NCBI GenBank assembly: GCA_910588755.1
Contig: CAJUQZ010000118.1
Location: 1-14,389, forward strand
Reading direction: 5' to 3'
DNA: 14,389 bases
Origin: an uncultured Lachnospiraceae bacterium
GTDB taxonomy: Bacteria > Bacillota > Clostridia > Lachnospirales > Lachnospiraceae
The notes below the pieces were generated by a model. The model saw only the letters and a list, made by a program, of their open reading frames with translations, had not been told where the DNA came from and did no database searches. Made by a program: the position numbers and the translations under genes. Shown here piece by piece: positions 1 through 5,972 of the stretch (the stretch's first letter is position 1; each line of letters starts with the position of its first letter).

Positions 1-870
1 TCAGCTACTGCATGCGGCAAGAGCGGCGGTGATGCAAATGCATCCGTGAATACAAATACCCGGACAGAATCACAGGGCGATGCAGAACCGGTTTCTGAGG
101 CGCAGCCGGAAGTGGATCCTATGGAAGAGTTTATGAAAAAAGTGGAATCTGTTACCAGCATGGAGGCGCAGATAGTCATGGATATGGATATGATTATGAG
201 CGCAGACGGACAGGAACAGGCAATGGAGTCCACCACGACAATGGATATGGTTTGTTTCAGTGATCCCCTGAGAATTAAAATGGATATGACTATGGATATG
301 GGCGATCAGGGAAGCGTTAACATGCAGGTATATGCAGAGCCCTCTGAGAGCGGTACATTTAATGTATACATGTTTGACGGACAGAACTGGTCAACCCAGG
401 AAACTGCGGAAGCTGCCCTGGCTGATTACGATGCGCGCAGCAACCTGATGGGTTACATCGGTGACGGCTCCCTGTACAAGCAGGAGGGAACAGAGCAGGT
501 AAACGGTGCAAATGCATATAAGTACTCCTATGTTCTGACAGAGGAAGAAATGAAACAGCAGATGCTTGATTCCGGTGCGTTGGATTCGGTCAGCTCCCTC
601 GGACTGGACGTGAGCCAGATCGACGGCATGCTGGAGAACTTAGGAGAGGTAACTGCATATGTGTGGATTGATGAGACCTCTTACTATCCTGTAAAATATG
701 AGATGGATATGACAACTGTCATGAATGCACTGATGACAAATATGATCGAAGAACTGGGAGACCAGGCGCAGGGATTAAGCATGACAATTCCGCAGATGAA
801 GATTGTCATGACATGCTCTAATTTCAACAGCGCAACGGATTTTACAATTCCTGACGAGGCAAAGAACTAA
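1..870 (+). CDS. Secreted lipoprotein, DUF6612/LppX-like, 5' end missing
   Basis: The frame is open from the first base and ends at TAA 868-870, so 289 residues are visible and the true start lies upstream. A GTG at 46 is in frame, but the sequence before it reads Ser-Ala-Thr-Ala-Cys-Gly-Lys, which looks like the end of a lipoprotein signal peptide with the lipidated Cys at codon 5; the mature protein would therefore begin near base 13. An acidic Ser/Glu/Gln-rich linker follows, then a Met- and Asp-rich beta-strand pattern (repeated MDMDM-like strings) and a C-terminal part with YYPVKYEMDM and FTIPDEAKN. This matches my memory of small clostridial cell-surface lipoproteins with an LppX/LolA-like fold. 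Ligand and function are unknown. It is followed directly by a terminator, so it is the last gene of its transcript. The family call is by recognition. Confidence 0.8.
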   Translation, partial: SATACGKSGGDANASVNTNTRTESQGDAEPVSEAQPEVDPMEEFMKKVESVTSMEAQIVMDMDMIMSADGQEQAMESTTTMDMVCFSDPLRIKMDMTMDMGDQGSVNMQVYAEPSESGTFNVYMFDGQNWSTQETAEAALADYDARSNLMGYIGDGSLYKQEGTEQVNGANAYKYSYVLTEEEMKQQMLDSGALDSVSSLGLDVSQIDGMLENLGEVTAYVWIDETSYYPVKYEMDMTTVMNALMTNMIEELGDQAQGLSMTIPQMKIVMTCSNFNSATDFTIPDEAKN

Positions 871-891
871 ATACTTGATGTACTATGAAAA

Positions 892-930
892 ATATGGGCG
901 GCATGCTTTTGCATGTCGCCTATATTTTTA
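892..930 (+). terminator. Rho-independent terminator of the lipoprotein gene
   Basis: A stem of about 14 pairs (892-906 with 911-925, core GGCGGCATGC / GCATGTCGCC with one G-T pair) closes on a TTTT loop and runs into ATTTTT. It begins 22 bases after the lipoprotein stop codon. Confidence 0.85.
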
Positions 931-934
931 TGAA

Positions 935-1050
935 CACGGACACCCAGAGGAAAAATGTCAGCATATGCTGACGGGTGCCCGGCGCGCGGCGAGTAGTGGA
1001 GAGGGGCATTCCCCTGTTACTGGGAACGGACTGAACAGTAACATTCCCTT
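935..1050 (+). ncRNA. Candidate structured RNA upstream of the RRXRR-domain gene
   Basis: Three hairpins follow one another with almost no spacing. Hairpin 1 pairs CGG-A-CACCC (937-945) with GGGTG-C-CCG (973-981) around a perfect 16-base palindrome (957-972). Hairpin 2 pairs AGGGG with CCCCT (1002-1006/1011-1015) on a CATT loop. Hairpin 3 pairs GTTACTG with CAGTAAC (1016-1022/1036-1042) on a 13-base loop, and loop bases GGGAA (1022-1026) could also pair with TTCCC (1044-1048). The region is GC-rich compared with its surroundings. It lies between a terminator and the promoter of the RRXRR gene, so it would need its own promoter or act as DNA. The strand is assumed from the neighbouring gene. 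It does not match any named RNA family I can recall with certainty. It could also be a dispersed palindromic repeat. Confidence 0.4.
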
Positions 1051-1092
1051 ACTTGATTTAGTCACCTATTAGAGCGTGTTTGGAAATAAATA

Positions 1093-1121
1093 TTGCAAAA
1101 GCCTGGGAATCATATTATACT
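1093..1121 (+). promoter_or_regulatory. Sigma-A-like promoter of the RRXRR-domain gene
   Basis: TTGCAA (1093-1098) and TATACT (1116-1121) are separated by exactly 17 bases, which fits a vegetative sigma-A promoter (4/6 and 5/6 consensus). Transcription would begin near 1128 and give a leader of about 80 bases before the ATG at 1211. The AAAAGCCTG at 1097-1105 could pair with CAGGC-C-TTTT at 1161-1170, but only in a transcript that starts further upstream. Confidence 0.55.
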
Positions 1122-1134
1122 AAGTAAGAGAGGC

Positions 1135-1222
1135 GGGGAAGACACCCATAACAAAAAACGCAGGCCTTTTTGTATATAAATGTTAAAATCGGGACAAGGG
1201 GGAGACACCCATGACAAAAAAC
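1135..1222 (+). repeat. Duplicated translation-start region in the leader
   Basis: Bases 1135-1159 and 1198-1222 are identical at 23 of 25 positions, exactly 63 bases (21 codons) apart. Both carry a purine-rich Shine-Dalgarno stretch, GACACCCAT and ACAAAAAAC. The second copy contains the real ATG (1211). The first has ATA in the same place and in the same frame, and its frame closes at TAA after 12 codons. Between them TTTTTGT (1167-1173) is complementary to ACAAAAA in both copies (1151-1157 and 1214-1220), so the leader could fold two mutually exclusive ways, one of them covering the first codons. Confidence 0.6.
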
Positions 1223-1885
1223 ATTATTGTGGTCGATGAACATGGCAAAAAATGCGGGACTACTTACTCAAGAAGGGCTAAGGGGCTCGTGAAACAGGGC
1301 AGGGCACGCTTTCTGGCGCGAAATATCTTATGCCTTACGCATTGCCTTGCGTGTCCGCCAGATCAAGATTTGGAGGATAAAAATATGTTAGAACAGACAA
1401 TGGAAAATAGAATCATGGAAACTGGGACAATGGGGAATGGCACAGCGGGTGAGACATCTGTAAAGAACGAGTCAAACACTTGTTCTGAATGCGGGCCGTC
1501 AAAATATACGATGGAATACTGCCTGGAACAGATTGAGCGGATCGGCCATCAGACAGAATACCTGAATCAGGCGATGTCAGAGCTGCGCCAGATGGAAGAA
1601 GGCAGTGACAGCAGCAGTGTAAAAGCAATGGCGTTGGGCGATATTGTGAAGTGCCGGGAGACAACTAACCAGCAGATGCTGCGGTTTTACGAGAAAATGT
1701 ACGATGACCTCAAAGCACCGGCAGCGGTGGACGTGGTCACGCGAAAAGCCCAGCTTCAGGAACATTTGCTGAAAAGTCTTGATTCCGCGATTGAAAACGG
1801 CATTGAAAACGGTATTTTTTCATCAAATGAGATTTCTGACCTGTTTAACGGGGCGTTTGATGCGGTTCGTCATATCAATGATTGA
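1211..1885 (+). CDS. Stand-alone RRXRR (IscB PLMP-like) domain protein
   Basis: 224 residues; ATG at 1211 is preceded by AAGGGGGAG with 6 bases of spacing. Residues 5-41 (IVVDEHGKK, then SRRAKGLVKQGRARFL) follow the pattern of the N-terminal PLMP/RRXRR domain of IscB nucleases: a short strand, a basic turn, a helix with K/R-RAK-x-L and G-RAR, and a final hydrophobic strand. In IscB this domain contacts the guide-scaffold RNA. No RuvC or HNH residues follow. Instead come a low-complexity Asn/Met/Thr linker (58-90), two CxxC pairs (Cys45/48 and Cys91/94) that might bind zinc, and a helical part (YCLEQIERI, about 103-168, and a C-terminal helix) ending near FDAVRHIND. Proteins of this layout occur, from memory, in Lachnospiraceae, function unknown. 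The gene has its own promoter, a duplicated start region, a possible RNA upstream and a terminator. RNA binding is inference. Confidence 0.75.
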   Translation: MTKNIIVVDEHGKKCGTTYSRRAKGLVKQGRARFLARNILCLTHCLACPPDQDLEDKNMLEQTMENRIMETGTMGNGTAGETSVKNESNTCSECGPSKYTMEYCLEQIERIGHQTEYLNQAMSELRQMEEGSDSSSVKAMALGDIVKCRETTNQQMLRFYEKMYDDLKAPAAVDVVTRKAQLQEHLLKSLDSAIENGIENGIFSSNEISDLFNGAFDAVRHIND

Positions 1886-1886
1886 G

Positions 1887-1913
1887 AAGAGGGGGCAAAT
1901 GCCCCCTCTTTTG
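1887..1913 (+). terminator. Rho-independent terminator of the RRXRR-domain gene
   Basis: AAGAGGGGGCA pairs with TGCCCCCTCTT (1887-1897/1900-1910) on a 2-base gap, followed by TTTT. It starts one base after the stop codon and closes this transcription unit. Confidence 0.93.
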
Positions 1914-1966
1914 CAGTGTATAGTAATTTTTTGTCAAGATCAATGGACTCGAGCAGTAATTTATTA

Positions 1967-2002
1967 TTGCAACTCTCATGAATCTATGCTATTGTATTCA
2001 AG
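1967..2002 (+). promoter_or_regulatory. Possible argH promoter with ARG-box-like half sites
   Basis: TTGCAA (1967-1972) and TATTGT (1990-1995) are 17 bases apart, a weak sigma-A match. CATGAAT (1977-1983) and ATTCAAG (1996-2002) match the two halves of the Bacillus ARG box bound by the arginine repressor ArgR/AhrC, but are 12 bases apart instead of about 4, so this is only suggestive. TATTC-AAGA-GAATA (1995-2008) is a further small dyad. The rest of 1914-2050 is AT-rich with nothing else recognised. Confidence 0.3.
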
Positions 2003-2061
2003 AGAATAAATATAGCAATTGAGACAATTATGGACTTTCAGAGATCGAAAGGAGACAGAAG

Positions 2062-3450
2062 ATGGCACAGCTTTGGGGCGGCAGATTTACCAAGGAGACA
2101 GACAAGCTTGTTTATAATTTCAATGCATCCATTTCATTCGACCAGAAATTTTTCCGCCAGGACGTGGAAGGCAGCATGGCGCATGTGGAAATGCTTGCCA
2201 GACAGGGGATTCTGACAGCAGATGAGAAGCGTCAGATTACAGACGGCTTGAAAAGCATATTGAGTGATGTCGAGACAGGTGTGTTGGAGATTACCGATGA
2301 ATATGAGGACATTCACAGCTTTGTGGAGGCGAATTTAATACAGAGAATCGGTGATGCGGGTAAGAAGCTTCATACTGGCAGGAGCAGAAATGACCAGGTA
2401 GCACTCGATATGAAGCTTTATATAAGAAATGAAGCCACAGAGATCAACAAGCTCTTAAAAGGGCTGTTGGAGACCATTCTCTCAATCATGGAGGAACACA
2501 TAGAGACTTATATGCCCGGTTTTACACACTTGCAGAAGGCGCAACCAATCACGCTGGCGCATCATCTGGGGGCATATTTTGAGATGTTCAAGCGCGACAG
2601 GCAGCGTCTTGATGATATTTATAACAGAATGAATTACTGTCCGCTGGGTTCGGGGGCTCTGGCGGGGACGACTTATCCGCTTGACAGGGCATACACAGCG
2701 CAGCTGCTAGAATTTACAGGGCCGACGCTCAACAGCATGGATTCCGTGGCGGACAGGGATTATGTGATTGAGCTTTTGTCCGCGTTGTCCACAATCATGA
2801 TGCATCTTAGCCGCTTCTGCGAGGAAATTATTATCTGGAACTCCAACGAATACCGTTTTGTGGAGATCGACGACGCATATTCGACTGGCAGCAGCATTAT
2901 GCCGCAGAAGAAGAATCCCGATATCGCGGAGCTTGTGCGCGGCAAGACGGGGCGTGTGTACGGCGCGCTGGTGTCGATTCTCACAACGATGAAGGGAATC
3001 CCGCTCGCATACAATAAGGACATGCAGGAGGACAAGGAGCTGACCTTTGATGCGATTGACACGGTCAAAGGGTGTGTGGCACTCTTTACAGGGATGCTCA
3101 AAACCATGCGGTTCAACAGCGATGTTATGCGTGTAAGCGCAATGAAAGGGTTCACGAACGCTACTGACGCGGCGGATTATCTGGTAAATCATGGTGTGCC
3201 ATTTCGCGATGCGCATGGAATCATCGGAAGGCTTGTGCTGTATTGCATCGAAAAGGACAAAGCGATTGATGAGCTTTCCCTCGATGAACTGCAGGCGGTC
3301 AGCCCTGTGTTTGGGGAGGACATCTATGAGGCCATCAGCCTTGAGACCTGCGTCGGAAAACGTATCACAACCGGCGCGCCCGGACCAGAGGCGATGAAAG
3401 AGGTCCTGCGCATCAACCGGGCTTATCTGGAAGTTGACAGTCAGAACTAA
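2062..3450 (+). CDS. argH: Argininosuccinate lyase
   Basis: 462 residues, full length for the family. It splits argininosuccinate into arginine and fumarate, the last step of arginine synthesis, as a cytosolic homotetramer of the fumarase/aspartase superfamily. The start MAQLWGGRFTKETD is typical, and GGAG at 2051-2054 sits 7 bases before the ATG. Signatures visible: HTGRSRNDQ (104-112), the catalytic-His segment FTHLQKAQP (154-162), and the family signature GSSIMPQKKNPD (276-287) with the mobile catalytic serine loop. No argG or other arg gene is adjacent, so regulation must act on this unit itself; a tentative ARG-box-like site lies upstream. Its stop overlaps an ATG (TAATG), but the downstream gene has a better start at 3471. 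Confidence 0.98.
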   Translation: MAQLWGGRFTKETDKLVYNFNASISFDQKFFRQDVEGSMAHVEMLARQGILTADEKRQITDGLKSILSDVETGVLEITDEYEDIHSFVEANLIQRIGDAGKKLHTGRSRNDQVALDMKLYIRNEATEINKLLKGLLETILSIMEEHIETYMPGFTHLQKAQPITLAHHLGAYFEMFKRDRQRLDDIYNRMNYCPLGSGALAGTTYPLDRAYTAQLLEFTGPTLNSMDSVADRDYVIELLSALSTIMMHLSRFCEEIIIWNSNEYRFVEIDDAYSTGSSIMPQKKNPDIAELVRGKTGRVYGALVSILTTMKGIPLAYNKDMQEDKELTFDAIDTVKGCVALFTGMLKTMRFNSDVMRVSAMKGFTNATDAADYLVNHGVPFRDAHGIIGRLVLYCIEKDKAIDELSLDELQAVSPVFGEDIYEAISLETCVGKRITTGAPGPEAMKEVLRINRAYLEVDSQN

Positions 3451-3470
3451 TGTTTGCAGGAGACAACCAT

Positions 3471-3854
3471 ATGGCGGATAAACCGACGGGCCAAAACCAG
3501 CAGGTGCAGACTGTCCAAAAGATGCGGGAAGTTTCGATCGGGCGATGGTTCTATAAAAAACCTGATCCCGTTCCCAATCAGGACGGAAATATTGTCCTGA
3601 TTTTAAAGATGTCCTTTGGACCATTGGAGACTTATGAGTGGGGAATTGATTCGAATAAAAATGCATATGAGTGTTACAGGTGGCTTGAAAATGATTATTT
3701 TGCGGATGAAAGCTATCGGATAAATATAGAAAGAAAAGAACTGTTGGCACAGCTCCATTCTGTTATTTCGCTGTTTCGGGACAATGGCTTGCCAGAATGG
3801 GCTGATTTATATGAACGCGTTATAGTAAATTTAGATACGGAACAAATGATATGA
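3471..3854 (+). CDS. Hypothetical protein, 127 aa, downstream of argH
   Basis: The frame is open from ATG 3450, which overlaps the argH stop, but AGGAGA (3458-3463) lies 7 bases before ATG 3471, so I take 3471 as the start. The product is soluble, with no signal or membrane segment: a polar N-terminus (1-20), a central beta-like part containing GRWFYKK and ILKMSFGPLETYEWGID, an aromatic helix (ECYRWLENDYF), and a C-terminal helix (ELLAQLHSVISLFRDNGLPEWADLYERV). I do not recognise a family. The 21-base gap to argH implies co-transcription, without proof of a link to arginine. The last 17 codons coincide with the first unit of a 64-bp tandem repeat, and the stop TGA overlaps an ATG (ATGA at 3851-3854) that opens a 13-residue frame in the next repeat units. 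Confidence 0.7.
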   Translation: MADKPTGQNQQVQTVQKMREVSIGRWFYKKPDPVPNQDGNIVLILKMSFGPLETYEWGIDSNKNAYECYRWLENDYFADESYRINIERKELLAQLHSVISLFRDNGLPEWADLYERVIVNLDTEQMI

Positions 3855-3992
3855 ACACGAAGTGGCTGATTTATATGAACGCGTTGTTGTAAATTTAGAT
3901 ACAGAACAAATGATATGAACACAAAGTGGCTGATTTATATGAACGCGTTATAGTAAATTTAGATACGAAACAAATAATATGAACACGAAATA
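3801..3992 (+). repeat. 64-bp tandem repeat, three copies
   Basis: Units 3801-3864, 3865-3928 and 3929-3992 each begin GCTGATTTATATGAACGCG and differ at only a few positions (for example GTTATAG in units 1 and 3 against GTTGTTG in unit 2). Unit 1 is the coding end of the 3471 gene; units 2 and 3 lie beyond its stop. Because 64 is not a multiple of three, each copy is read in another frame. Each junction carries ATGAACAC followed by a short frame (MNTKWLIYMNALL in the first). No unique spacers are present. Confidence 0.95.
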
Positions 3993-4014
3993 AATTGAAC
4001 ATTGGAGGGATAAA

Positions 4015-4416
4015 ATGACAGAACAGGAATTTAGGACAAAGGCAGCAGAGCTAATTCGGTTGATGGTGGATACTATTGCAGACAGGGAATACATAAAGCT
4101 CTTGTCGAGTATCCCGCCTAAGTCCTCATGGGCGGACTGGAATGATGCAGAGCCGACACCGGAAAACGGCTGTCTGGGCTTTGGACAATGGCTGGATGAG
4201 CAGTTAGCCATGTGGGAAGAAGACTATGATGAGAAATACGTGGTAGATCATTTTGATGAATCCTGCTTAGATGAGATAGAACTTGAAAATGATAATACTT
4301 CCTTTGTAACGTATCGCCCGACAAATGCAGGAGAAGAACTGGACTTTTGGTTTGAGATAGAATTTAAGGTCGAAGAAGATGGACGGATTACTGCAATATT
4401 TGATGTAAATATTTAA
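4015..4416 (+). CDS. Hypothetical acidic protein, 133 aa
   Basis: ATG 4015 follows GGAGGG (4004-4009) by 5 bases. The protein is strongly acidic, Trp-rich and soluble: an N-terminal helix (MTEQEFRTKAAELIRLMVDTIADREYIKLL), a loop with PPKSSWADWNDAEPTPE, an amphipathic helix FGQWLDEQLAMWEEDYDEKY (57-76), and a C-terminal beta part (FVTYRPTNAGEELDFWFEIEFKVE, then RITAIFDVNI). Size, acidity and the helix-plus-sheet layout are reminiscent of immunity proteins of polymorphic toxins, but no toxin gene is nearby and I do not recognise a family, so this is speculation. It sits just after the 64-bp repeat array, which must serve as its 5' region, and before a long AT-rich leader. No terminator with a T-run was seen after it. 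Confidence 0.7.
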   Translation: MTEQEFRTKAAELIRLMVDTIADREYIKLLSSIPPKSSWADWNDAEPTPENGCLGFGQWLDEQLAMWEEDYDEKYVVDHFDESCLDEIELENDNTSFVTYRPTNAGEELDFWFEIEFKVEEDGRITAIFDVNI

Positions 4417-4660
4417 CCAGTTCTTGGTGGAGGAACACAGGGAAATTTATAGTAGCATGTAAACTGATAAAAGCAGATTGGAGTATGATTATATCAGCAA
4501 CTATGCTCGATAGCCTGATATATGAGATTAATACAGTCCATAAAAAATGAAATATAAATATGAAGGATAACCAGCCAGTAAGAATATGAAGGCTTTCTGA
4601 TATAGTAATACTGTTTCTGTATATTTGGCTGGAGCAAATGCGGCAGAGAATTATAAAAAA
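4417..4660 (+). promoter_or_regulatory. AT-rich intergenic leader upstream of asd with nested dyads
   Basis: About 330 bases separate the 4015 gene from asd and no gene is supported there. Two stable dyads are visible. TATATCAG (4490-4497) pairs with CTGATATA (4515-4522) around an inner CTAT/ATAG stem with a GCTCG loop (4501-4513). CCAGCCA (4571-4577) pairs with TGGCTGG (4626-4632) and encloses about 48 bases. Neither is followed by a T-run. I see no match to the lysine riboswitch or T-box layouts that sometimes precede lysine-pathway genes. Confidence 0.4.
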
Positions 4661-4713
4661 ATGAAAAATATTTTATGATAAAAATATTTTTCATATATGA
4701 AAAATATTTTATG
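4661..4713 (+). repeat. A-B-A dyad/repeat just before asd
   Basis: The 17-mer ATGAAAAATATTTTATG occurs at 4661-4677 and again at 4697-4713. Between them AAAATATTTTTCAT (4681-4694) is the perfect reverse complement of its first 14 bases. The middle arm can pair with the left arm (14-bp stem, 6-base loop) or with the right arm (tight loop), so the two hairpins exclude each other. The right arm ends 22 bases before the asd ribosome binding site. It could be an RNA switch or a paired protein-binding site. Confidence 0.7.
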
Positions 4714-4745
4714 CTGATATAAAGTTGGCAGAATGGAGGAGAAAA

Positions 4746-5831
4746 ATGAGTGAAAAATTAAAGGTAGGTATCCTTGGCGGTACTGGCATGGTAGGACAGC
4801 GTTTTATCGCGCTGTTGGAGAATCATCCGTGGTTTGAGGTGACAACGATTGCAGCAAGCCCGCGCTCCGCGGGAAAAACATATGCGGAGGCTGTTGGTGA
4901 CAGATGGAAGATGACAACGCCGATGCCGGAAGCTGTCAAGGATATCGTGGTTATGAATGTCAATGAGGTTGAGAAGGTAGCTTCCCAGGTTGATTTCGTT
5001 TTCTCGGCTGTGGACATGACAAAGGATGAAATCAAGAAAATCGAGGAGGAGTACGCTAAGACCGAGACACCTGTAGTCAGCAATAATTCCGCTCACAGAT
5101 GGACGCCCGACGTACCGATGGTCGTACCCGAGATCAACCCTGAACATATGAAAGTCATCGACTTCCAGAGAAAACGCCTTGGCACGACAAGGGGCTTTGT
5201 CGCCGTAAAGCCAAACTGCTCCATTCAGAGTTATGCACCGGTGCTGACAGCGTGGAAGGAGTTTGAGCCCTATGAGGTGGTTGCCACGACGTATCAGGCA
5301 ATCTCCGGTGCCGGCAAGACCTTTAAGGACTGGCCGGAGATGGAGGGGAATATCATTCCATACATTGGCGGCGAGGAAGAAAAGAGCGAGAAGGAGCCCC
5401 TTAGAATCTGGGGCGAGATTCAGGACGGCGTGATTGTGCCGGCAGCTTCCCCGGTGATTACCTGCCAGTGTATCCGCGTGCCGGTGTTAAATGGCCACAC
5501 TGCTGCCGTGTTTGTAAAGTTCAGAAAGCAGCCGACGAAGGAGCAGCTGATTGAGAAGCTGACTGGCTTCAAGGGCGTTCCGCAGGAGCTGGGGCTTCCG
5601 AGCGCGCCAAAGCAGTTTATCCAGTATCTCGAGGACGATAACAGGCCGCAGGTTAGCCTTGACGTGGACTATGAAAACGGCATGGGCATCTCAGTGGGAC
5701 GCCTTCGTGAGGACAGTGTGTATGACTGGAAATTCGTGGGATTATCACACAATACCGTGCGCGGCGCGGCGGGCGGCGCAGTGCTCTGTGCAGAGCTTCT
5801 CAAAGCACAGGGATATATTACAAAAAAATAA
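4746..5831 (+). CDS. asd: Aspartate-semialdehyde dehydrogenase
   Basis: 361 residues. It reduces aspartyl phosphate to aspartate semialdehyde with NADPH, the branch point to lysine/diaminopimelate, threonine and methionine. The frame is open from TTG 4725, but GGAGG (4735-4739) 6 bases before ATG 4746 and the typical start MSEKLKVGILGGTGMVGQRF fix the start. Seen: the Rossmann motif GGTGMVGQRF (11-20), the SNNSAHR segment (112-118), the catalytic cysteine Cys158 in VKPNCSIQSY, YQAISGAGKTF (183-193), and His251 in RVPVLNGHTAAVF. Length and these motifs fit the archaeal/fungal-type asd branch instead of the E. coli type. No lysC or dapA is adjacent; the gene stands alone between an unusual leader and a terminator-like hairpin. 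Confidence 0.96.
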   Translation: MSEKLKVGILGGTGMVGQRFIALLENHPWFEVTTIAASPRSAGKTYAEAVGDRWKMTTPMPEAVKDIVVMNVNEVEKVASQVDFVFSAVDMTKDEIKKIEEEYAKTETPVVSNNSAHRWTPDVPMVVPEINPEHMKVIDFQRKRLGTTRGFVAVKPNCSIQSYAPVLTAWKEFEPYEVVATTYQAISGAGKTFKDWPEMEGNIIPYIGGEEEKSEKEPLRIWGEIQDGVIVPAASPVITCQCIRVPVLNGHTAAVFVKFRKQPTKEQLIEKLTGFKGVPQELGLPSAPKQFIQYLEDDNRPQVSLDVDYENGMGISVGRLREDSVYDWKFVGLSHNTVRGAAGGAVLCAELLKAQGYITKK

Positions 5832-5851
5832 GACCAGGTCAGACAAGTGAA

Positions 5852-5871
5852 TAAGGAATTGTTCCTAAGAG
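5852..5871 (+). repeat. Short form of a palindromic element
   Basis: TAAGGAA-TT-GTTCCTAAGAG. The same 7-base left end and 11-base right end bracket 46 bases at 7041-7104, so this copy looks like an internally deleted form. AGGAA/TTCCT forms a small hairpin (5854-5866), nested in CAGACAA / TT-G-GTCTG (5840-5846/5872-5879). Confidence 0.55.
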
Positions 5872-5892
5872 TTGGTCTGGCAGAAGAGTAGG

Positions 5893-5931
5893 GCGGGAAA
5901 ATTTTGAGGTAAATTTCCTGCTTTGCTTTTT
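5893..5931 (+). terminator. Probable terminator after asd
   Basis: GCGGGAAAATTT (5893-5904) pairs with AAATTTCCTGC (5911-5921) with one bulged A and one G-T pair, followed by TTTGCTTTTT. It lies between asd and the ankyrin gene at 5973. No promoter fits between this hairpin and that gene, so some read-through or attenuation may feed the ankyrin gene. Confidence 0.65.
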
Positions 5932-5972
5932 GTGCACAGGGGTGCGTGCAAGTATTACCAGGGAGGAATGTT

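Noticed and set aside
875..1072. 65-codon open frame after the lipoprotein gene
   Set aside because: It begins inside the terminator, has no ribosome binding site and runs through three strong hairpins. It is better explained as a structured RNA or repeat.
2707..3750. 347-codon frame on the minus strand
   Set aside because: It lies mostly antisense to a textbook argH and shows no recognisable domain; His/Cys/Arg-rich composition is typical of a shadow frame.
4417..4745. Lysine riboswitch before asd
   Set aside because: The region is AT-rich and lacks the recognisable conserved core; its dyads do not form the expected multi-stem junction.
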